Assembly: GCA_900319835.1 (NCBI GenBank)
Contig: ONPY01000060.1
Span: forward strand, 1-22,628
Reading direction: 5' to 3'
DNA: 22,628 bases
Source of the DNA: an uncultured Eubacteriales bacterium
Lineage (GTDB): Bacteria; Bacillota_A; Clostridia; Oscillospirales; Oscillospiraceae
This document shows, in pieces, positions 7,660 to 16,098 of this stretch. The notes under the pieces are model-generated. The model saw nothing but the letters and a program-made list of their open reading frames with translations. It had not been told where the DNA came from and made no database searches. Every line of letters begins with the position of its first letter. The stretch's first letter is position 1. A program made the position numbers and the translations under genes.

Positions 7660-9126
7660 TCAGGTTTCCGCGGGCGTTGGCTGGATCGGCGGCTTCATCT
7701 GCTCCGGGAAGATACAGACATAGGGTTCCTTTTCGCTCTGCCGCCGCTGCTCGGCCTTTGCCTTCTCCACTACATCCGGACTGTCGGCAAGGTGCATCGC
7801 GGCCGCGCCGAGGATGCGCGCCACCTGCAGCATGCCCGCGTGGGCATAGTGGGTCTTTCCAAAGCTGACCGCCTGCCAGGTGTGCAGGGGGATATCCTTG
7901 ACAAAGCAGGAGTATGTGAGAAAGCCCGTGGGCTTGTTCTGGCTCACGTCGCCCACGTCGGTGGAGGCGCCGTAGCGGCGCACGCAGGCCGTGCGCGGCA
8001 TGACAAGCTGCACAAGCGGGCTGTCCTTCATGGCCTCGGCCAGGGCCTCGCCCTCCTGGTCGTAGGAGTCTGTCACATTGGCGGCCGTGCCGCCCCGGTT
8101 CTTTTCGGGGATAGCCTCGTAGAGCTGCCCGGCCAGATCGAGATCCTCCGATGTCGCCTCCGTTGCGCCGAAGGCCTGCAGATATGCAAAGATCACATCG
8201 TTGACCGTCTCGTTGACGCGCAGCTCCGAGGTGGCCCGCTGGAACTGCACGTCCACCTCCGTCTCGGTCATCATCGCCGCGCCCCTTGCCAGTTTCTCGA
8301 TGCGCTCGGCAAGCTCCTGGACCTGGGCGATCTTGGGCGCGCGGATCTGATAGCTGACGGAGGCCTCCGGCTGGATGATGTTGGTGGCGCTGCCGCCGGC
8401 GTTGTCGATCGCGTAATGGACGCGTACGTCGGGCAAGATATGCTCCCGCAAGAAAGCCATACCGACGCCCATCAGTTCCACCGCCTCCAGCGCGCTGCGG
8501 CCGAGGTGCGGCGCAAGGGCGGCGTGGGCCGCGGTGCCGTGGAAGGCATAGCGCATCTGGGCGGTGGCCAGCACGTCGTTGGGGCTGACGCGGCTGATAC
8601 AGTCCGGGTGCCAGGACAGGAGGATATCCGCCTCGTCAAAGACCCCGGCGCGCAGCATCCAGACCTTCCCGGAGCCACCCTCCTCCGCGGGGCAGCCAAA
8701 GAACACGGCAGTGCCCGCGCGGCCGGTCTCCTGCAGATACTCCTTCAGGGCGATGGCCGCCCCGAGCAGCGCGGTTCCCAGCAGATGATGGCCGCAGCCG
8801 TGACCGCAGCCGCCCTCACCCTTCGGGTCGGGTGCCTTCCGGGCGGTCAGCGCCTCCTGGCTCAGTCCGGGCAGCGCGTCGTATTCGCCGAGGAAGCCGA
8901 TCACCGGCCCGCCGCTGCCGTAGCTGGCCCTGAACGCAGTGGGCAGACCGCCGACGCCTCTCTCGACCGTAAAGCCCTCGTTCTCCAATTCCTCGCACAG
9001 CAGGTGCGCCGAGCGCCATTCCTGAAAGCGGATCTCGGCAAAATCCCAGAGCTGGTTGGAGATGCTGGTCAGCTGGCTGGTGTGCGCCTTGACCGCTTTT
9101 TCAGCAAGCTGTACATAATCCGGCAT
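7660..9126 (-). CDS. M20-family amidohydrolase, AbgB-like (aminobenzoyl-glutamate utilisation protein B type)
   Basis: The 488-residue product matches the M20D metallopeptidases and is close in length to p-aminobenzoyl-glutamate hydrolase subunit B. It should be a cytosolic di-metal enzyme that cleaves an amide bond to release an amino acid or aromatic acid. Motifs: FLGEYDALPG (78-87), GCGHGCGHHLLG (106-117) with metal-binding histidines, and CPAEEGG (145-151) with the catalytic Glu pair, followed by a dimerisation domain rich in AAHA and NAGG motifs. I chose the ATG at 9126 because a TGAGGAGGGA box sits just upstream; the frame stays open to 9180 but without such a site. No AbgA partner is nearby, so it may be a homodimer of different specificity. 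Substrate assignment is uncertain. Confidence 0.85.
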   Translation of the reverse strand: MPDYVQLAEKAVKAHTSQLTSISNQLWDFAEIRFQEWRSAHLLCEELENEGFTVERGVGGLPTAFRASYGSGGPVIGFLGEYDALPGLSQEALTARKAPDPKGEGGCGHGCGHHLLGTALLGAAIALKEYLQETGRAGTAVFFGCPAEEGGSGKVWMLRAGVFDEADILLSWHPDCISRVSPNDVLATAQMRYAFHGTAAHAALAPHLGRSALEAVELMGVGMAFLREHILPDVRVHYAIDNAGGSATNIIQPEASVSYQIRAPKIAQVQELAERIEKLARGAAMMTETEVDVQFQRATSELRVNETVNDVIFAYLQAFGATEATSEDLDLAGQLYEAIPEKNRGGTAANVTDSYDQEGEALAEAMKDSPLVQLVMPRTACVRRYGASTDVGDVSQNKPTGFLTYSCFVKDIPLHTWQAVSFGKTHYAHAGMLQVARILGAAAMHLADSPDVVEKAKAEQRRQSEKEPYVCIFPEQMKPPIQPTPAET

Positions 9127-9160
9127 GATATCCCTCCTCAATGTTTTTCTTCTGATTGAC

Positions 9161-9190
9161 AGTATATCATAGCCATCCACGGTTCAGCAA
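9161..9190 (-). promoter_or_regulatory. Candidate promoter for the AbgB-like/CapA-like operon
   Basis: Read on the - strand, TTGCTG (9185-9190) is followed after 18 bp by TATACT (9161-9166). It lies about 35 bp upstream of the start at 9126. The -35 match is only moderate. Confidence 0.45.
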
Positions 9191-9270
9191 TTCCCTACCT
9201 TTCCCGATTTCTCTGTTTTTCTCAGGCAGCGTTCATAGCCAAAAGGGAATGGCGTGATTCCATTTCATCA

Positions 9271-9300
9271 TTGGACAGAGGCAGGGTGCTATGCTACAAT
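9271..9300 (+). promoter_or_regulatory. Promoter of the first enolase-superfamily/fumarase operon (TTGGAC-18-TACAAT)
   Basis: TTGGAC at 9271-9276 and TACAAT at 9295-9300 are 18 bp apart. The same TTGGACA -35 and 18-bp spacing recur before the genes at 15021 and 20412. The bases just upstream (TCATCA) resemble the TCATGTA preceding the -35 of the second promoter. The 226-bp gap between divergent starts 9126 and 9353 contains this promoter and the opposing one, and no gene. Confidence 0.65.
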
Positions 9301-9352
9301 AGAATCACTCAGATTATACGCGGAAATAACCACTGAAGAAGGAGGCATCTGC

Positions 9353-10468
9353 ATGAAGATCACAAAGCTGGAACCCATCATGACCGGCTGGCGGCGCATG
9401 TTTGTCAAGGTCTATACCGATGAGGGCATCGTCGGCGTGGGCGAAGGCGGCAACTGGGGCTTTCGGGAGTCCATGGTCGGCGCCATCCACCGCATGGAGG
9501 AGCCGCTGCTGGGACAGGATCCGCTGCGCATCGAATACCTCGACAGCGAGCTTTACAGCCGCTTCAAGTTCGGCGGCACGTCCATCGCCGCCGCCATCAG
9601 TGCCATAGACATTGCGCTATGGGACATCAAGGGCAAGTACTTCAACGTCCCCATCTACCAGATGCTCGGCGGCGCCGTGCGCAACAAGATCCGCCTCTGG
9701 GGCGTGGTCTTCGGCAAGACCATCGACGAGAGCGTGGAATGCGCCAAAAAGCTCAAGGAAGAGGGCTACACCTGCATCCGTCTCAACCCCACCAACATCC
9801 GGGAAGCCAGCGGCAGCTACGCAAAGCGTGAGCGCGCCATGAGCGACATGATCCACGCCGTGCGCGAGGCCGTAGGCGACGAAGTGGATATCGGCTGCGA
9901 AATCCACCGCTCCCTCCAGCCCCACGAGAGCGTGCGGCTCATGCAGCTGGTGGAGGATGTAAACCTTCTTTTCTTCGAAGACCCCATCAATTACGAGAAT
10001 TACCAGACCATCCAGTCTGTCGCCCGCCGCGCCATGGCGCCCATCGGCGTCGGGGAGCGCAGCTTCTGCATCCAGGATGTGGACATGCTGCTGCGGGAGG
10101 ACAACATCTCCTTCCTGCGGCCCGACGTGGCCATCATGGGCGGCATCACCGGCTGCAAGAAGGCCGCCGCGATCGCCGAGAGCCACTACGTCAACGTCAT
10201 CCCCCACATTGCCACCGGCAGCATCTGCTATGCCGCAAGCCTGCAGCTGGCCGCGGCCATCCCCAACTTTGAGGTCATGGAGATGTGCCCCGCTCCCGGC
10301 GAGTGGCCGAAGATCCAGCAGGAGATCAAGACGCCCTTTGTGATCGAAAACGGCTATATGCTCCTGCCCGAGGGCCCCGGTCTCGGCGTGGAGCTGCGGG
10401 ACGACATTCTGGAGACCGCGCCTTACCACGAGTGGCGCTGGGATCTGTCCTACAACGAATACAAGTAA
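9353..10468 (+). CDS. Enolase-superfamily dehydratase, galactonate-dehydratase-like (paralogue 1)
   Basis: The 371-residue protein has the capping domain plus (beta/alpha) barrel of the mandelate racemase subgroup, which abstracts a proton alpha to a carboxylate of a sugar acid and usually eliminates water. Its active-site residues fall on the same numbers as in E. coli D-galactonate dehydratase as I recall them: position 183, H185, E209, E235, D258, H285 and E310. The one change is Glu instead of Asp at metal ligand 183 (motif CEIH). The absence of a Lys-x-Lys base and presence of ExH point to dehydratase chemistry of this type. The start at 9353 follows GAAGGAGG; the frame is open further upstream to 9254, but that would run through the promoter. 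It is 3 bp from a downstream LysR gene. Substrate undetermined. Confidence 0.85.
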   Translation: MKITKLEPIMTGWRRMFVKVYTDEGIVGVGEGGNWGFRESMVGAIHRMEEPLLGQDPLRIEYLDSELYSRFKFGGTSIAAAISAIDIALWDIKGKYFNVPIYQMLGGAVRNKIRLWGVVFGKTIDESVECAKKLKEEGYTCIRLNPTNIREASGSYAKRERAMSDMIHAVREAVGDEVDIGCEIHRSLQPHESVRLMQLVEDVNLLFFEDPINYENYQTIQSVARRAMAPIGVGERSFCIQDVDMLLREDNISFLRPDVAIMGGITGCKKAAAIAESHYVNVIPHIATGSICYAASLQLAAAIPNFEVMEMCPAPGEWPKIQQEIKTPFVIENGYMLLPEGPGLGVELRDDILETAPYHEWRWDLSYNEYK

Positions 10469-10471
10469 CGC

Positions 10472-11407
10472 ATGACATACCGGGTCGATTATGTGCTGGC
10501 GCTGGCCGAGGAGAGGAATCTGACCAAGGCGGCCCAGAAGCTCTATATTTCCCAGCCGACGCTGACCAAGTACATCACACGGCTGGAGCAGGATCTGGGT
10601 GTGCTGCTCTTTGACCGCACGGTCCAGCCCATCCGCATCACGCGGGCCGGTCAGGTTTTCATCGAGGAGATGCAAAAGATCCAGACCCGCGAGACAAATC
10701 TCCGCACCCGGCTCAAGGCGATCAGCCGGGACGCGGACAGTTTCTCCATCGGCATCCCCACGATCCGTGCCGAGTACGTGCTGCCTCAGGTGCTGCCATG
10801 CTTTCTGGAAAAATATCCGCACATCTCCGTCAGCACCGACCCCCGCATCGAAAGCACGATCGAGGGGGCCGTGGCCGCGGGCGAGCTGGACGTCGCCGTC
10901 GGCGCGCTGACGCTGGCCTACGACGAGCTGGAGTACACCTTCCTCAAAGAGGACGAGGTGCTCCTGCTCCTCTCGCGGGAGCACCCCGCCGTGGCCGGAC
11001 TTTCAGCGACAGAGGGGACGGTCTCGTCCCCCTGGCTGCTGGACCACCGCCTGCTGCATGACGAGCGTGTCCTGCTGCCGCGCTCGGGCGGCGGGCAGTA
11101 CCGGGCGGCCATGCTGATGCTGGAAAAATACCAGATCTCCTATTCCGGTACGATCCAGTGCAACAGTCTGCACGCCCTGTTTTGCATGGCAGCCAAAAAC
11201 GCCGGCATCCTGTTTACCACACCGGCGGACTTCTGCCGCCGCTTCCCCGAGGAAGCGGGAAGGCTCGCCTTCTGCCGTCTCCAGCCGGAGCCCTTCTATC
11301 AGCGCAGCTATCTGTGCTGGAAGAAGGAGCGCGGAAAGGAAGCCATCATCCGCGACTTTGCGGATGCCTGCCTGCGTGAACCCAATACAACAAGTCCGGA
11401 GGGATGA
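10472..11407 (+). CDS. LysR-family transcriptional regulator (embedded in the fumarase operon)
   Basis: This 311-residue regulator has an N-terminal winged helix-turn-helix (about residues 1-60) with the LysR signature LTKAAQKLYISQPTLTKYI and LLFDR, followed by the two-lobed effector-binding domain. LysR proteins sense a small pathway metabolite and usually activate nearby promoters. It begins only 3 bp after the stop of an enolase-family gene and its own stop touches the start region of the alpha/beta hydrolase, so it is transcribed inside the operon and not divergently, an arrangement that would make it autoregulated. Its helix-turn-helix closely resembles the second LysR in the window at 19212-20186, so the two may recognise related operators. 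The TTGGAC promoters are the obvious candidate targets. Confidence 0.9.
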   Translation: MTYRVDYVLALAEERNLTKAAQKLYISQPTLTKYITRLEQDLGVLLFDRTVQPIRITRAGQVFIEEMQKIQTRETNLRTRLKAISRDADSFSIGIPTIRAEYVLPQVLPCFLEKYPHISVSTDPRIESTIEGAVAAGELDVAVGALTLAYDELEYTFLKEDEVLLLLSREHPAVAGLSATEGTVSSPWLLDHRLLHDERVLLPRSGGGQYRAAMLMLEKYQISYSGTIQCNSLHALFCMAAKNAGILFTTPADFCRRFPEEAGRLAFCRLQPEPFYQRSYLCWKKERGKEAIIRDFADACLREPNTTSPEG

Positions 11408-11409
11408 GT

Positions 11410-12309
11410 ATGCAAACCCCCAGTCGCGAAGAAATGATCCGCATGGCCCGCGAGACCCGCAAGCAGGTCACCAACGCCGTGGTGCCGGAGGAGCTGATGC
11501 GGCAGTTTCCCGTCACCATGAAAGAAATGACGATCCCCTTTGCAGAGGGGAATATCCCCGTCTATTACAGTTATCCCGATGAGATGCGCAACCCGGACGT
11601 GCTGATTCTCAACTTCCATGGCGGCGGCTTCATCCGCGCCCGGACCCCCAACGACGAGCTGTTCTGCCGCCGGATGAACCACGCCCTCTCCTGCAAGGTG
11701 TTGGACGTGGAGTACGCCATCGCGCCGGACCATCCGTTCCCGGTCGCCGTACATCAGAGTTATTTTGTTTTCAATTGGGTGCGCGAGCATGCCGCCGAAT
11801 GGGAGATCGATCCCGAAAAGCTTGTCCTCATGGGTCACAGCGCGGGCGGGAATCTGGTTCTCGGCGCAGTGATGCGCGCGCTGGAAAACGGCACGCCGGT
11901 GCCGGCGCTGCTGGTTTCCGCCTATCCCCCGCTGGACGTGTATACCGACCCCGCCGATAAGCCCTCCATGGGCAAGGGCATTCCCCCTGAGCGGGCGCGG
12001 CTGTATAATCTCTATTACTGTGACCGCCAGTTGCAGAAGGATCCCTACTGCTCCCCCATCTACGCGCCGGACGAGATGCTGCGCGGCTTCCCGCCGACGC
12101 TGATCCTGACAGCCGGTCTGGATGCACTCTGCAATGAGGCCGAAGACTTTGCCCTGCGCCTGGCCCGCAACTTCAACGAGGTAACGTGCAAGCGCTTTCA
12201 AAACGTCGACCACGGCTTTACCATCTACCGGCGCGAGGGCTGCGACGCGGGATATGAGCTCATGTTCCGCTTTGTCAAAAACGGTCTCGGTTTGAAAGAA
12301 GGGACGTAA
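11410..12309 (+). CDS. Alpha/beta hydrolase, hormone-sensitive-lipase (HSL) type esterase 1
   Basis: The 299-residue protein is a cytosolic serine esterase of the HSL family. The oxyanion-hole motif HGGG is at 70-73, the nucleophile S144 sits in GHSAGG, the acid is probably D238 (TAGLDAL) and the base H268 (NVDHGF). There is no signal peptide. I prefer the second ATG at 11410: the GGAGGG box at 11398-11403 directly abuts the alternative ATG at 11404 (which overlaps the LysR stop) but lies 6 bp from 11410. It is followed without a gap by fumC. A paralogue at 21565 also sits behind an enolase-family gene, which suggests that the esterase releases the acid substrate from an ester or lactone. It could instead be a general detoxification esterase. 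Confidence 0.87.
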   Translation: MQTPSREEMIRMARETRKQVTNAVVPEELMRQFPVTMKEMTIPFAEGNIPVYYSYPDEMRNPDVLILNFHGGGFIRARTPNDELFCRRMNHALSCKVLDVEYAIAPDHPFPVAVHQSYFVFNWVREHAAEWEIDPEKLVLMGHSAGGNLVLGAVMRALENGTPVPALLVSAYPPLDVYTDPADKPSMGKGIPPERARLYNLYYCDRQLQKDPYCSPIYAPDEMLRGFPPTLILTAGLDALCNEAEDFALRLARNFNEVTCKRFQNVDHGFTIYRREGCDAGYELMFRFVKNGLGLKEGT

Positions 12310-13686
12310 ATGAAAGAACGCATTGAGCACGACTCCATGGGCGAGGTAAAGGTCCCCGCCGACCGATACTGGGGCGCCCAGACCCAGCGCAGCCGGGACA
12401 ATTTCCCCATCGGCGTGGGAATGGAGACCATGCCGCGTGAGATCACCTACGCCTTCGGCATTCTCAAGGAGGCGGCGGCAAGGGCCAACCACAGTCTCAA
12501 GCCCGAGAAGATGACCGAGGCAAAATGCGCCGTGATCACCCGGGCCGCGGCCGAAGTCGCCGCAGGGAAGCTGGATGACCATTTCCCGCTGGTGGTGTGG
12601 CAGACCGGCTCCGGCACCCAGTCGAACATGAACGCGAACGAGGTCATCGCCAACCGCGCAAACGAGCTGGCCGGCGAAAAACTCTGCCACCCGAACGACG
12701 ACGTCAATATGTCCCAGTCCTCCAACGACACCTTCCCCACTGCCCTGCACATCGCGGCGGTGATGAGTCTGGAGGACAGGCTCCTGCCCGCGGCGGAAGA
12801 GCTCATCGGTGTTTTCCGTGAGTTGGAGAAAGCCCATGAGGGCGTGGTCAAGAGCGGCCGCACCCACCTGCAGGACGCGGTGCCCATCGCCTTCTCCCAG
12901 GAAATCAGCGGCTGGCGCGCCTCCCTTGAGCGGGACTGCGAGATGCTCCTTCTTGCCCTGAAGCCTCTGTATGAGCTGGCTCTCGGCGGCACGGCCGTGG
13001 GTACCGGGCTCAACGCCCCGGCGGGCTTTGCCGAGCAGGCGGCCGGGGAGATCGCGGCATTGACCGGCAAGCCCTTTGTCTCCGCCCCCAACAAGTTCCA
13101 CGCTCTGTCCTCCCGGGACGAGCTGGTCTTTGCGCACGGCGCCGTCAAGGCTCTGGCCTGCGACATGATGAAGATCGCAAACGATGTGCGCTGGCTTGCC
13201 TCCGGCCCCCGCTGCGGTCTCGGGGAGATCACCATCCCCGCCAACGAGCCCGGCAGCTCCATCATGCCCGGCAAGGTCAATCCCACCCAGTGCGAGCAGG
13301 TCACCATGGTGGCCGTGCAGGTCATGGGCAACGACAGCGCGGTGGGCTTTGCCGCCTCGCAGGGGAATTTTGAGCTGAACGTCTTCCTGCCCGTCATCGC
13401 CTACAACTTTCTGCAGTCGTCGCGCCTGCTCAGTGAGTCCATCTGCGCCTTCACCGCAAACTGCGCCGTCGGCATCCGGGCGGACCGCGAGAGGATGCGT
13501 CAGAACCTGCACAATTCCCTCATGCTGGTCACCGCGCTCAACCCGTATATCGGCTACGAAAACGCCGCCAAGACCGCAAAGCTCGCCTTTGCCGAAAACA
13601 TCAGTCTGAAGGAAGCCTGTGTAAAGCTCGGCTATCTTTCCGCTGAACAATTTGATGAAGTATTCCACCCGGAAAATATGATATAA
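12310..13686 (+). CDS. fumC: Class II fumarate hydratase (fumarase C)
   Basis: At 458 residues this has the usual length of the oxygen-stable, cluster-free fumarase, which interconverts fumarate and L-malate. Family blocks are in order: TGSGTQSNMNANEV (99-112), SSNDTFPTA (137-145), the GRTHLQDAVP block containing catalytic H186 (H188 in E. coli), and the mobile GSSIMPGKVNP loop around residues 315-325, which contains the second catalytic residue. The close relative aspartase is less likely given the TGSGTQSNMN block. The start codon directly abuts the stop of the upstream esterase, showing tight operon membership. Finding it inside a sugar-acid-type island, next to a malate/lactate-type dehydrogenase, suggests a dedicated C4-dicarboxylate route, not only the TCA cycle. 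Confidence 0.94.
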   Translation: MKERIEHDSMGEVKVPADRYWGAQTQRSRDNFPIGVGMETMPREITYAFGILKEAAARANHSLKPEKMTEAKCAVITRAAAEVAAGKLDDHFPLVVWQTGSGTQSNMNANEVIANRANELAGEKLCHPNDDVNMSQSSNDTFPTALHIAAVMSLEDRLLPAAEELIGVFRELEKAHEGVVKSGRTHLQDAVPIAFSQEISGWRASLERDCEMLLLALKPLYELALGGTAVGTGLNAPAGFAEQAAGEIAALTGKPFVSAPNKFHALSSRDELVFAHGAVKALACDMMKIANDVRWLASGPRCGLGEITIPANEPGSSIMPGKVNPTQCEQVTMVAVQVMGNDSAVGFAASQGNFELNVFLPVIAYNFLQSSRLLSESICAFTANCAVGIRADRERMRQNLHNSLMLVTALNPYIGYENAAKTAKLAFAENISLKEACVKLGYLSAEQFDEVFHPENMI

Positions 13687-13700
13687 AAGGAGAAACAACC

Positions 13701-14771
13701 ATGGTCATCAACTATGAGCAGGAGCGCAAGCTCGTCGCCGGCATCCTGTCGGCTTCCCACTACAGCGCCGAGGACGCCGACTGTGTCAGCCGTGTTGTGA
13801 CCCACTCCGACTTTGTGGGCATGTACTCCCACGGTCTCTCCCGTCTGACGCGCTATCTGCGCCAGATCGACGTGGGCGTGCTCAATCCCGAGCCCAAGTT
13901 TGAAAAGGTCGTGGACAACGAGGCCGTCATGGTCTTCGACGGCGACAACGGCTCCGGCATCGTGTCCGTCAACCGCGCTTATGACGAAGCCATCGTCAAG
14001 GCCAGGAAGTACGGCGTCGCCGTCGCCACCGGCCGCCGCAACGCCAACATCGGCTGCGGCTCCTACTACGGCTTCCGCGCCACGGCGGACGACATGATCC
14101 TCCTGCTCTGCTGCAACACCTACGCCTTCTCCGCCCCCTTCGGCGGGGCTGACCGCATGATCGGCACCAACCCCATCATTGCGGCCATCCCGACCGACAA
14201 GGAGTGCCCGATCGTCATGGACATCTCCACCACCAACGTGGCCATGGGCAAGATCCAGGCGGCCGAACGTGAGAAGAAACCCATCCCCCTCGGCTGGGCC
14301 AACGACTACGACGGCAAGCCCACCACCGATCCCGCGGCGGCCTACGCGCTGACCTCCATCGCGGCACACAAGGGCTACGGCCTGGCCGTGATCGTCGACG
14401 CGCTGAGCACCTTCCTCTCCGGCGCGGCCTACGGTTCCGACATCGGCCTGTTCTCCAAGCTCGAAAAGGAGAACACCGGCTTCTTCATGGTGCTCATCGA
14501 CCCCTCCAAGTTCATGCCCATCGAGCAGTTCAAGGCTGAAGCCGACCGCTATGTGCGCATGATGAAGGAAAGCCGCAAAGCCGACGGCGTAGCGGAGATC
14601 TTCCTGCCCGGTGAGATCGAGCGCAAGAAGTACGAGGAATACATGAAGACCGGCATTGAGGTCAGCGACGCGCTGCAGGCGGAGCTGGCCGGCCTGGCCA
14701 AAAAGCTCGGCGTTCCCTTTGAGGGCGACAGCTTTGCAGACCTCCTGCATCACTTCTGCCCGGAAGCGTAA
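13701..14771 (+). CDS. Ldh_2-family malate/L-lactate-type NAD(P)-dependent dehydrogenase
   Basis: The 356-residue protein belongs to the MDH2/LDH2 oxidoreductase family (malate, ureidoglycolate, sulfolactate and 2,3-diketogulonate-type dehydrogenases), unrelated to classical Rossmann malate dehydrogenases. Diagnostic segments are SHGLSRL (43-49), which carries the conserved His and Arg, GGADRMIGTNP, DISTTNVAMGKI and HKGYGLA. It interconverts a 2-hydroxy acid and a 2-oxo acid with nicotinamide cofactor. A good AAAAGGAG box precedes the start, 14 bp after fumC. Next to fumarase, malate/oxaloacetate is the most economical substrate pair, so an oxaloacetate from an upstream dehydratase could be reduced to malate and dehydrated to fumarate. 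Other 2-oxo acids are equally possible for the family. Confidence 0.88.
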   Translation: MVINYEQERKLVAGILSASHYSAEDADCVSRVVTHSDFVGMYSHGLSRLTRYLRQIDVGVLNPEPKFEKVVDNEAVMVFDGDNGSGIVSVNRAYDEAIVKARKYGVAVATGRRNANIGCGSYYGFRATADDMILLLCCNTYAFSAPFGGADRMIGTNPIIAAIPTDKECPIVMDISTTNVAMGKIQAAEREKKPIPLGWANDYDGKPTTDPAAAYALTSIAAHKGYGLAVIVDALSTFLSGAAYGSDIGLFSKLEKENTGFFMVLIDPSKFMPIEQFKAEADRYVRMMKESRKADGVAEIFLPGEIERKKYEEYMKTGIEVSDALQAELAGLAKKLGVPFEGDSFADLLHHFCPEA

Positions 14772-14788
14772 AAACATGCATCCGTAAA

Positions 14789-14824
14789 AACCTGCGGGGA
14801 CCATCTGGTCTCCGCAGGTTTTTT
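14789..14824 (+). terminator. Rho-independent terminator after the Ldh_2-type gene
   Basis: A 14-bp stem with one G-U wobble (14789-14802 with 14807-14820) closes on the loop atct, and a T run covers 14819-14824. It ends the operon that starts at 9353. Confidence 0.9.
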
Positions 14825-14901
14825 GTTCTCTTGTGAAATTTCTCCAAAAGTCAGGCGTAAAACTTGTGAAAAATGGAAACGCGGTCCCTGTAAAATAAAG
14901 A

Positions 14902-14930
14902 TTTTTGATGGTATACGCAAAAATCATGTA
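14902..14930 (+). promoter_or_regulatory. Candidate operator, copy A, abutting the -35 of the second enolase operon
   Basis: TTTTTGATG, then 20 bases ending next to TTGGAC. The same TTTTTGATG with the same 20-base spacing to TTGGAC recurs at 20276-20304, and 13 of those 20 bases match. The position immediately upstream of -35 suits a LysR activator site. The rest of the gap 14772-15020 holds the preceding terminator and the promoter, with no gene. Confidence 0.6.
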
Positions 14931-14960
14931 TTGGACAAGCCGCTGAAATCAGGATATTCT
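14931..14960 (+). promoter_or_regulatory. Promoter of the two-gene enolase-superfamily operon (TTGGAC-18-TATTCT)
   Basis: TTGGAC at 14931-14936 and TATTCT at 14955-14960 have an 18-bp spacer, identical in both boxes and spacing to the promoter at 20305-20334. The leader before the start at 15021 is AT-rich and also similar to that of the other copy. Confidence 0.72.
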
Positions 14961-15020
14961 ATAGTCAGTTAAAGCGAACCGGAATAAAAATAAATATTAT
15001 TTATGGCAATGGAGGTGCTT

Positions 15021-16088
15021 ATGAAGATCACCAACGTCCGGGTGGAACACTACCGCTGGCCCAAGGCAAAGCCTATAGCAAACGGGAAGCACACCTACAC
15101 CCACAACGAGCTGAACCTTCTCATCATCGACACGGATGAGGGAATCACCGGCTACGGCTGCAGCTGGGCGATCGAATTTGCCGAGACCATGGGCAAAGCC
15201 ATCATCGGTATGGATCCGCTGGATACTGAACGCATCTTCCAGAAAACCTATGTCCCCAAGTTCATCGGCCGCCGCGGTACCAGTCTGAAAACCGTCTCTG
15301 CCATTGACATCGCCCTCTGGGATATCAAGGCCAAGGCTGCGAACATGCCCCTGTACAAGCTGCTGGGCGCACACAAGGAGAAGATCCCCTGTTATGTCGC
15401 GGGCGGCTACTACGCCCCCGGCAAGGGTTTGAAGGAGCTCCAGCAGGAGATGGAGGAATATCTCAGCTGGGGCGTCCACGCGGTCAAGATGAAGGTCGGC
15501 GGTGTTTCGCTGAGTGAAGACGCGGCCCGCGTCAAGGCCGTGCGCGAGGTCATCGGTAACGACACCAGGCTCATGCTCGACGCCAACTGCGCCTATCGCT
15601 TCTATGAGGCGGTGGAGTTTGCCAAAATGGTGGAAGAGTATCACCCCTACTGGCTGGAAGAGCCTGTGGACGCCGACGATTACGACGGCTACAGCAAGGT
15701 TGCCGACAAGACCGTCATTCCCATCGCCGGCGGCGAGAATGAGGTCTCCCGCTTCGGTTTCCGCGATCTGATCACCAAGGCACACGGCATTGCCATTCTC
15801 AATCCCGATGCCACCTGCCTGGGCGGCGTGACGGAGTTCATGAAGGTCGCCGGCATGGCCCTTGACATGAGCCCGCACGGCCAGCAGCAGGTGCACGTGC
15901 ATCTCGACTGTGCCGTCCCCAACGCCACCATCGCGGAGTTCTATCCCCCACAGTATGACGCCAAGGTCTATGAGGCATTTAAAAACCCTGTCGTTTTCAA
16001 TCCCGACGGAACCGTCAGTCCCTCCCAGGCGCCCGGCGCCGGACTGGATATCAACTTCGACGTGATGGCACCGTTCAGAGTAAAGTGA
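15021..16088 (+). CDS. Enolase-superfamily enzyme, mandelate-racemase-like with Lys-x-Lys base (paralogue 2)
   Basis: This 355-residue member differs from its three neighbours by having the Lys-x-Lys acid/base pair: K156 and K158 in VKMKVGG. Metal ligands are D187 (LDANC), E213 (LEEP) and E239 (GGENE), and the opposing His-Asp dyad is D263/H286 with E306 behind it. That is the complete set of mandelate racemase-type residues, so it could epimerise or dehydrate its acid substrate; D-tartrate, talarate/galactarate and related dehydratases share this layout. The start at 15021 is set by GGAGGTG; an in-frame ATG at 15003 has no good site. It is the first gene after a TTGGAC promoter and is followed by another paralogue 10 bp on. 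Substrate not determinable by reading. Confidence 0.84.
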   Translation: MKITNVRVEHYRWPKAKPIANGKHTYTHNELNLLIIDTDEGITGYGCSWAIEFAETMGKAIIGMDPLDTERIFQKTYVPKFIGRRGTSLKTVSAIDIALWDIKAKAANMPLYKLLGAHKEKIPCYVAGGYYAPGKGLKELQQEMEEYLSWGVHAVKMKVGGVSLSEDAARVKAVREVIGNDTRLMLDANCAYRFYEAVEFAKMVEEYHPYWLEEPVDADDYDGYSKVADKTVIPIAGGENEVSRFGFRDLITKAHGIAILNPDATCLGGVTEFMKVAGMALDMSPHGQQQVHVHLDCAVPNATIAEFYPPQYDAKVYEAFKNPVVFNPDGTVSPSQAPGAGLDINFDVMAPFRVK

Positions 16089-16098
16089 GGAGCTGTGT

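Noticed and set aside
9254..9352. Upstream extension of the first enolase-family gene to an ATG at 9254
   Set aside because: It would translate through the promoter at 9271-9300, and GAAGGAGG fits the ATG at 9353, where family homology begins.
11404..11409. ATG at 11404 overlapping the LysR stop as the esterase start
   Set aside because: The GGAGGG box directly abuts it, leaving no spacer; the ATG at 11410 has the proper distance. The difference is two residues and remains open.
11308..13698. Very long open frame on the - strand (about 796 codons) opposite the esterase and fumarase genes
   Set aside because: It is antisense to two clearly recognisable enzymes, has no family motifs and arises from GC-rich codon structure. 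The same applies to long antisense frames at 1685-3235, 9617-10984 and 17278-18795.
13900..14097. Small + strand open frames inside the dehydrogenase and other genes
   Set aside because: They are Ala/Ser/Pro/Arg-rich out-of-frame shadows of strong coding sequences.
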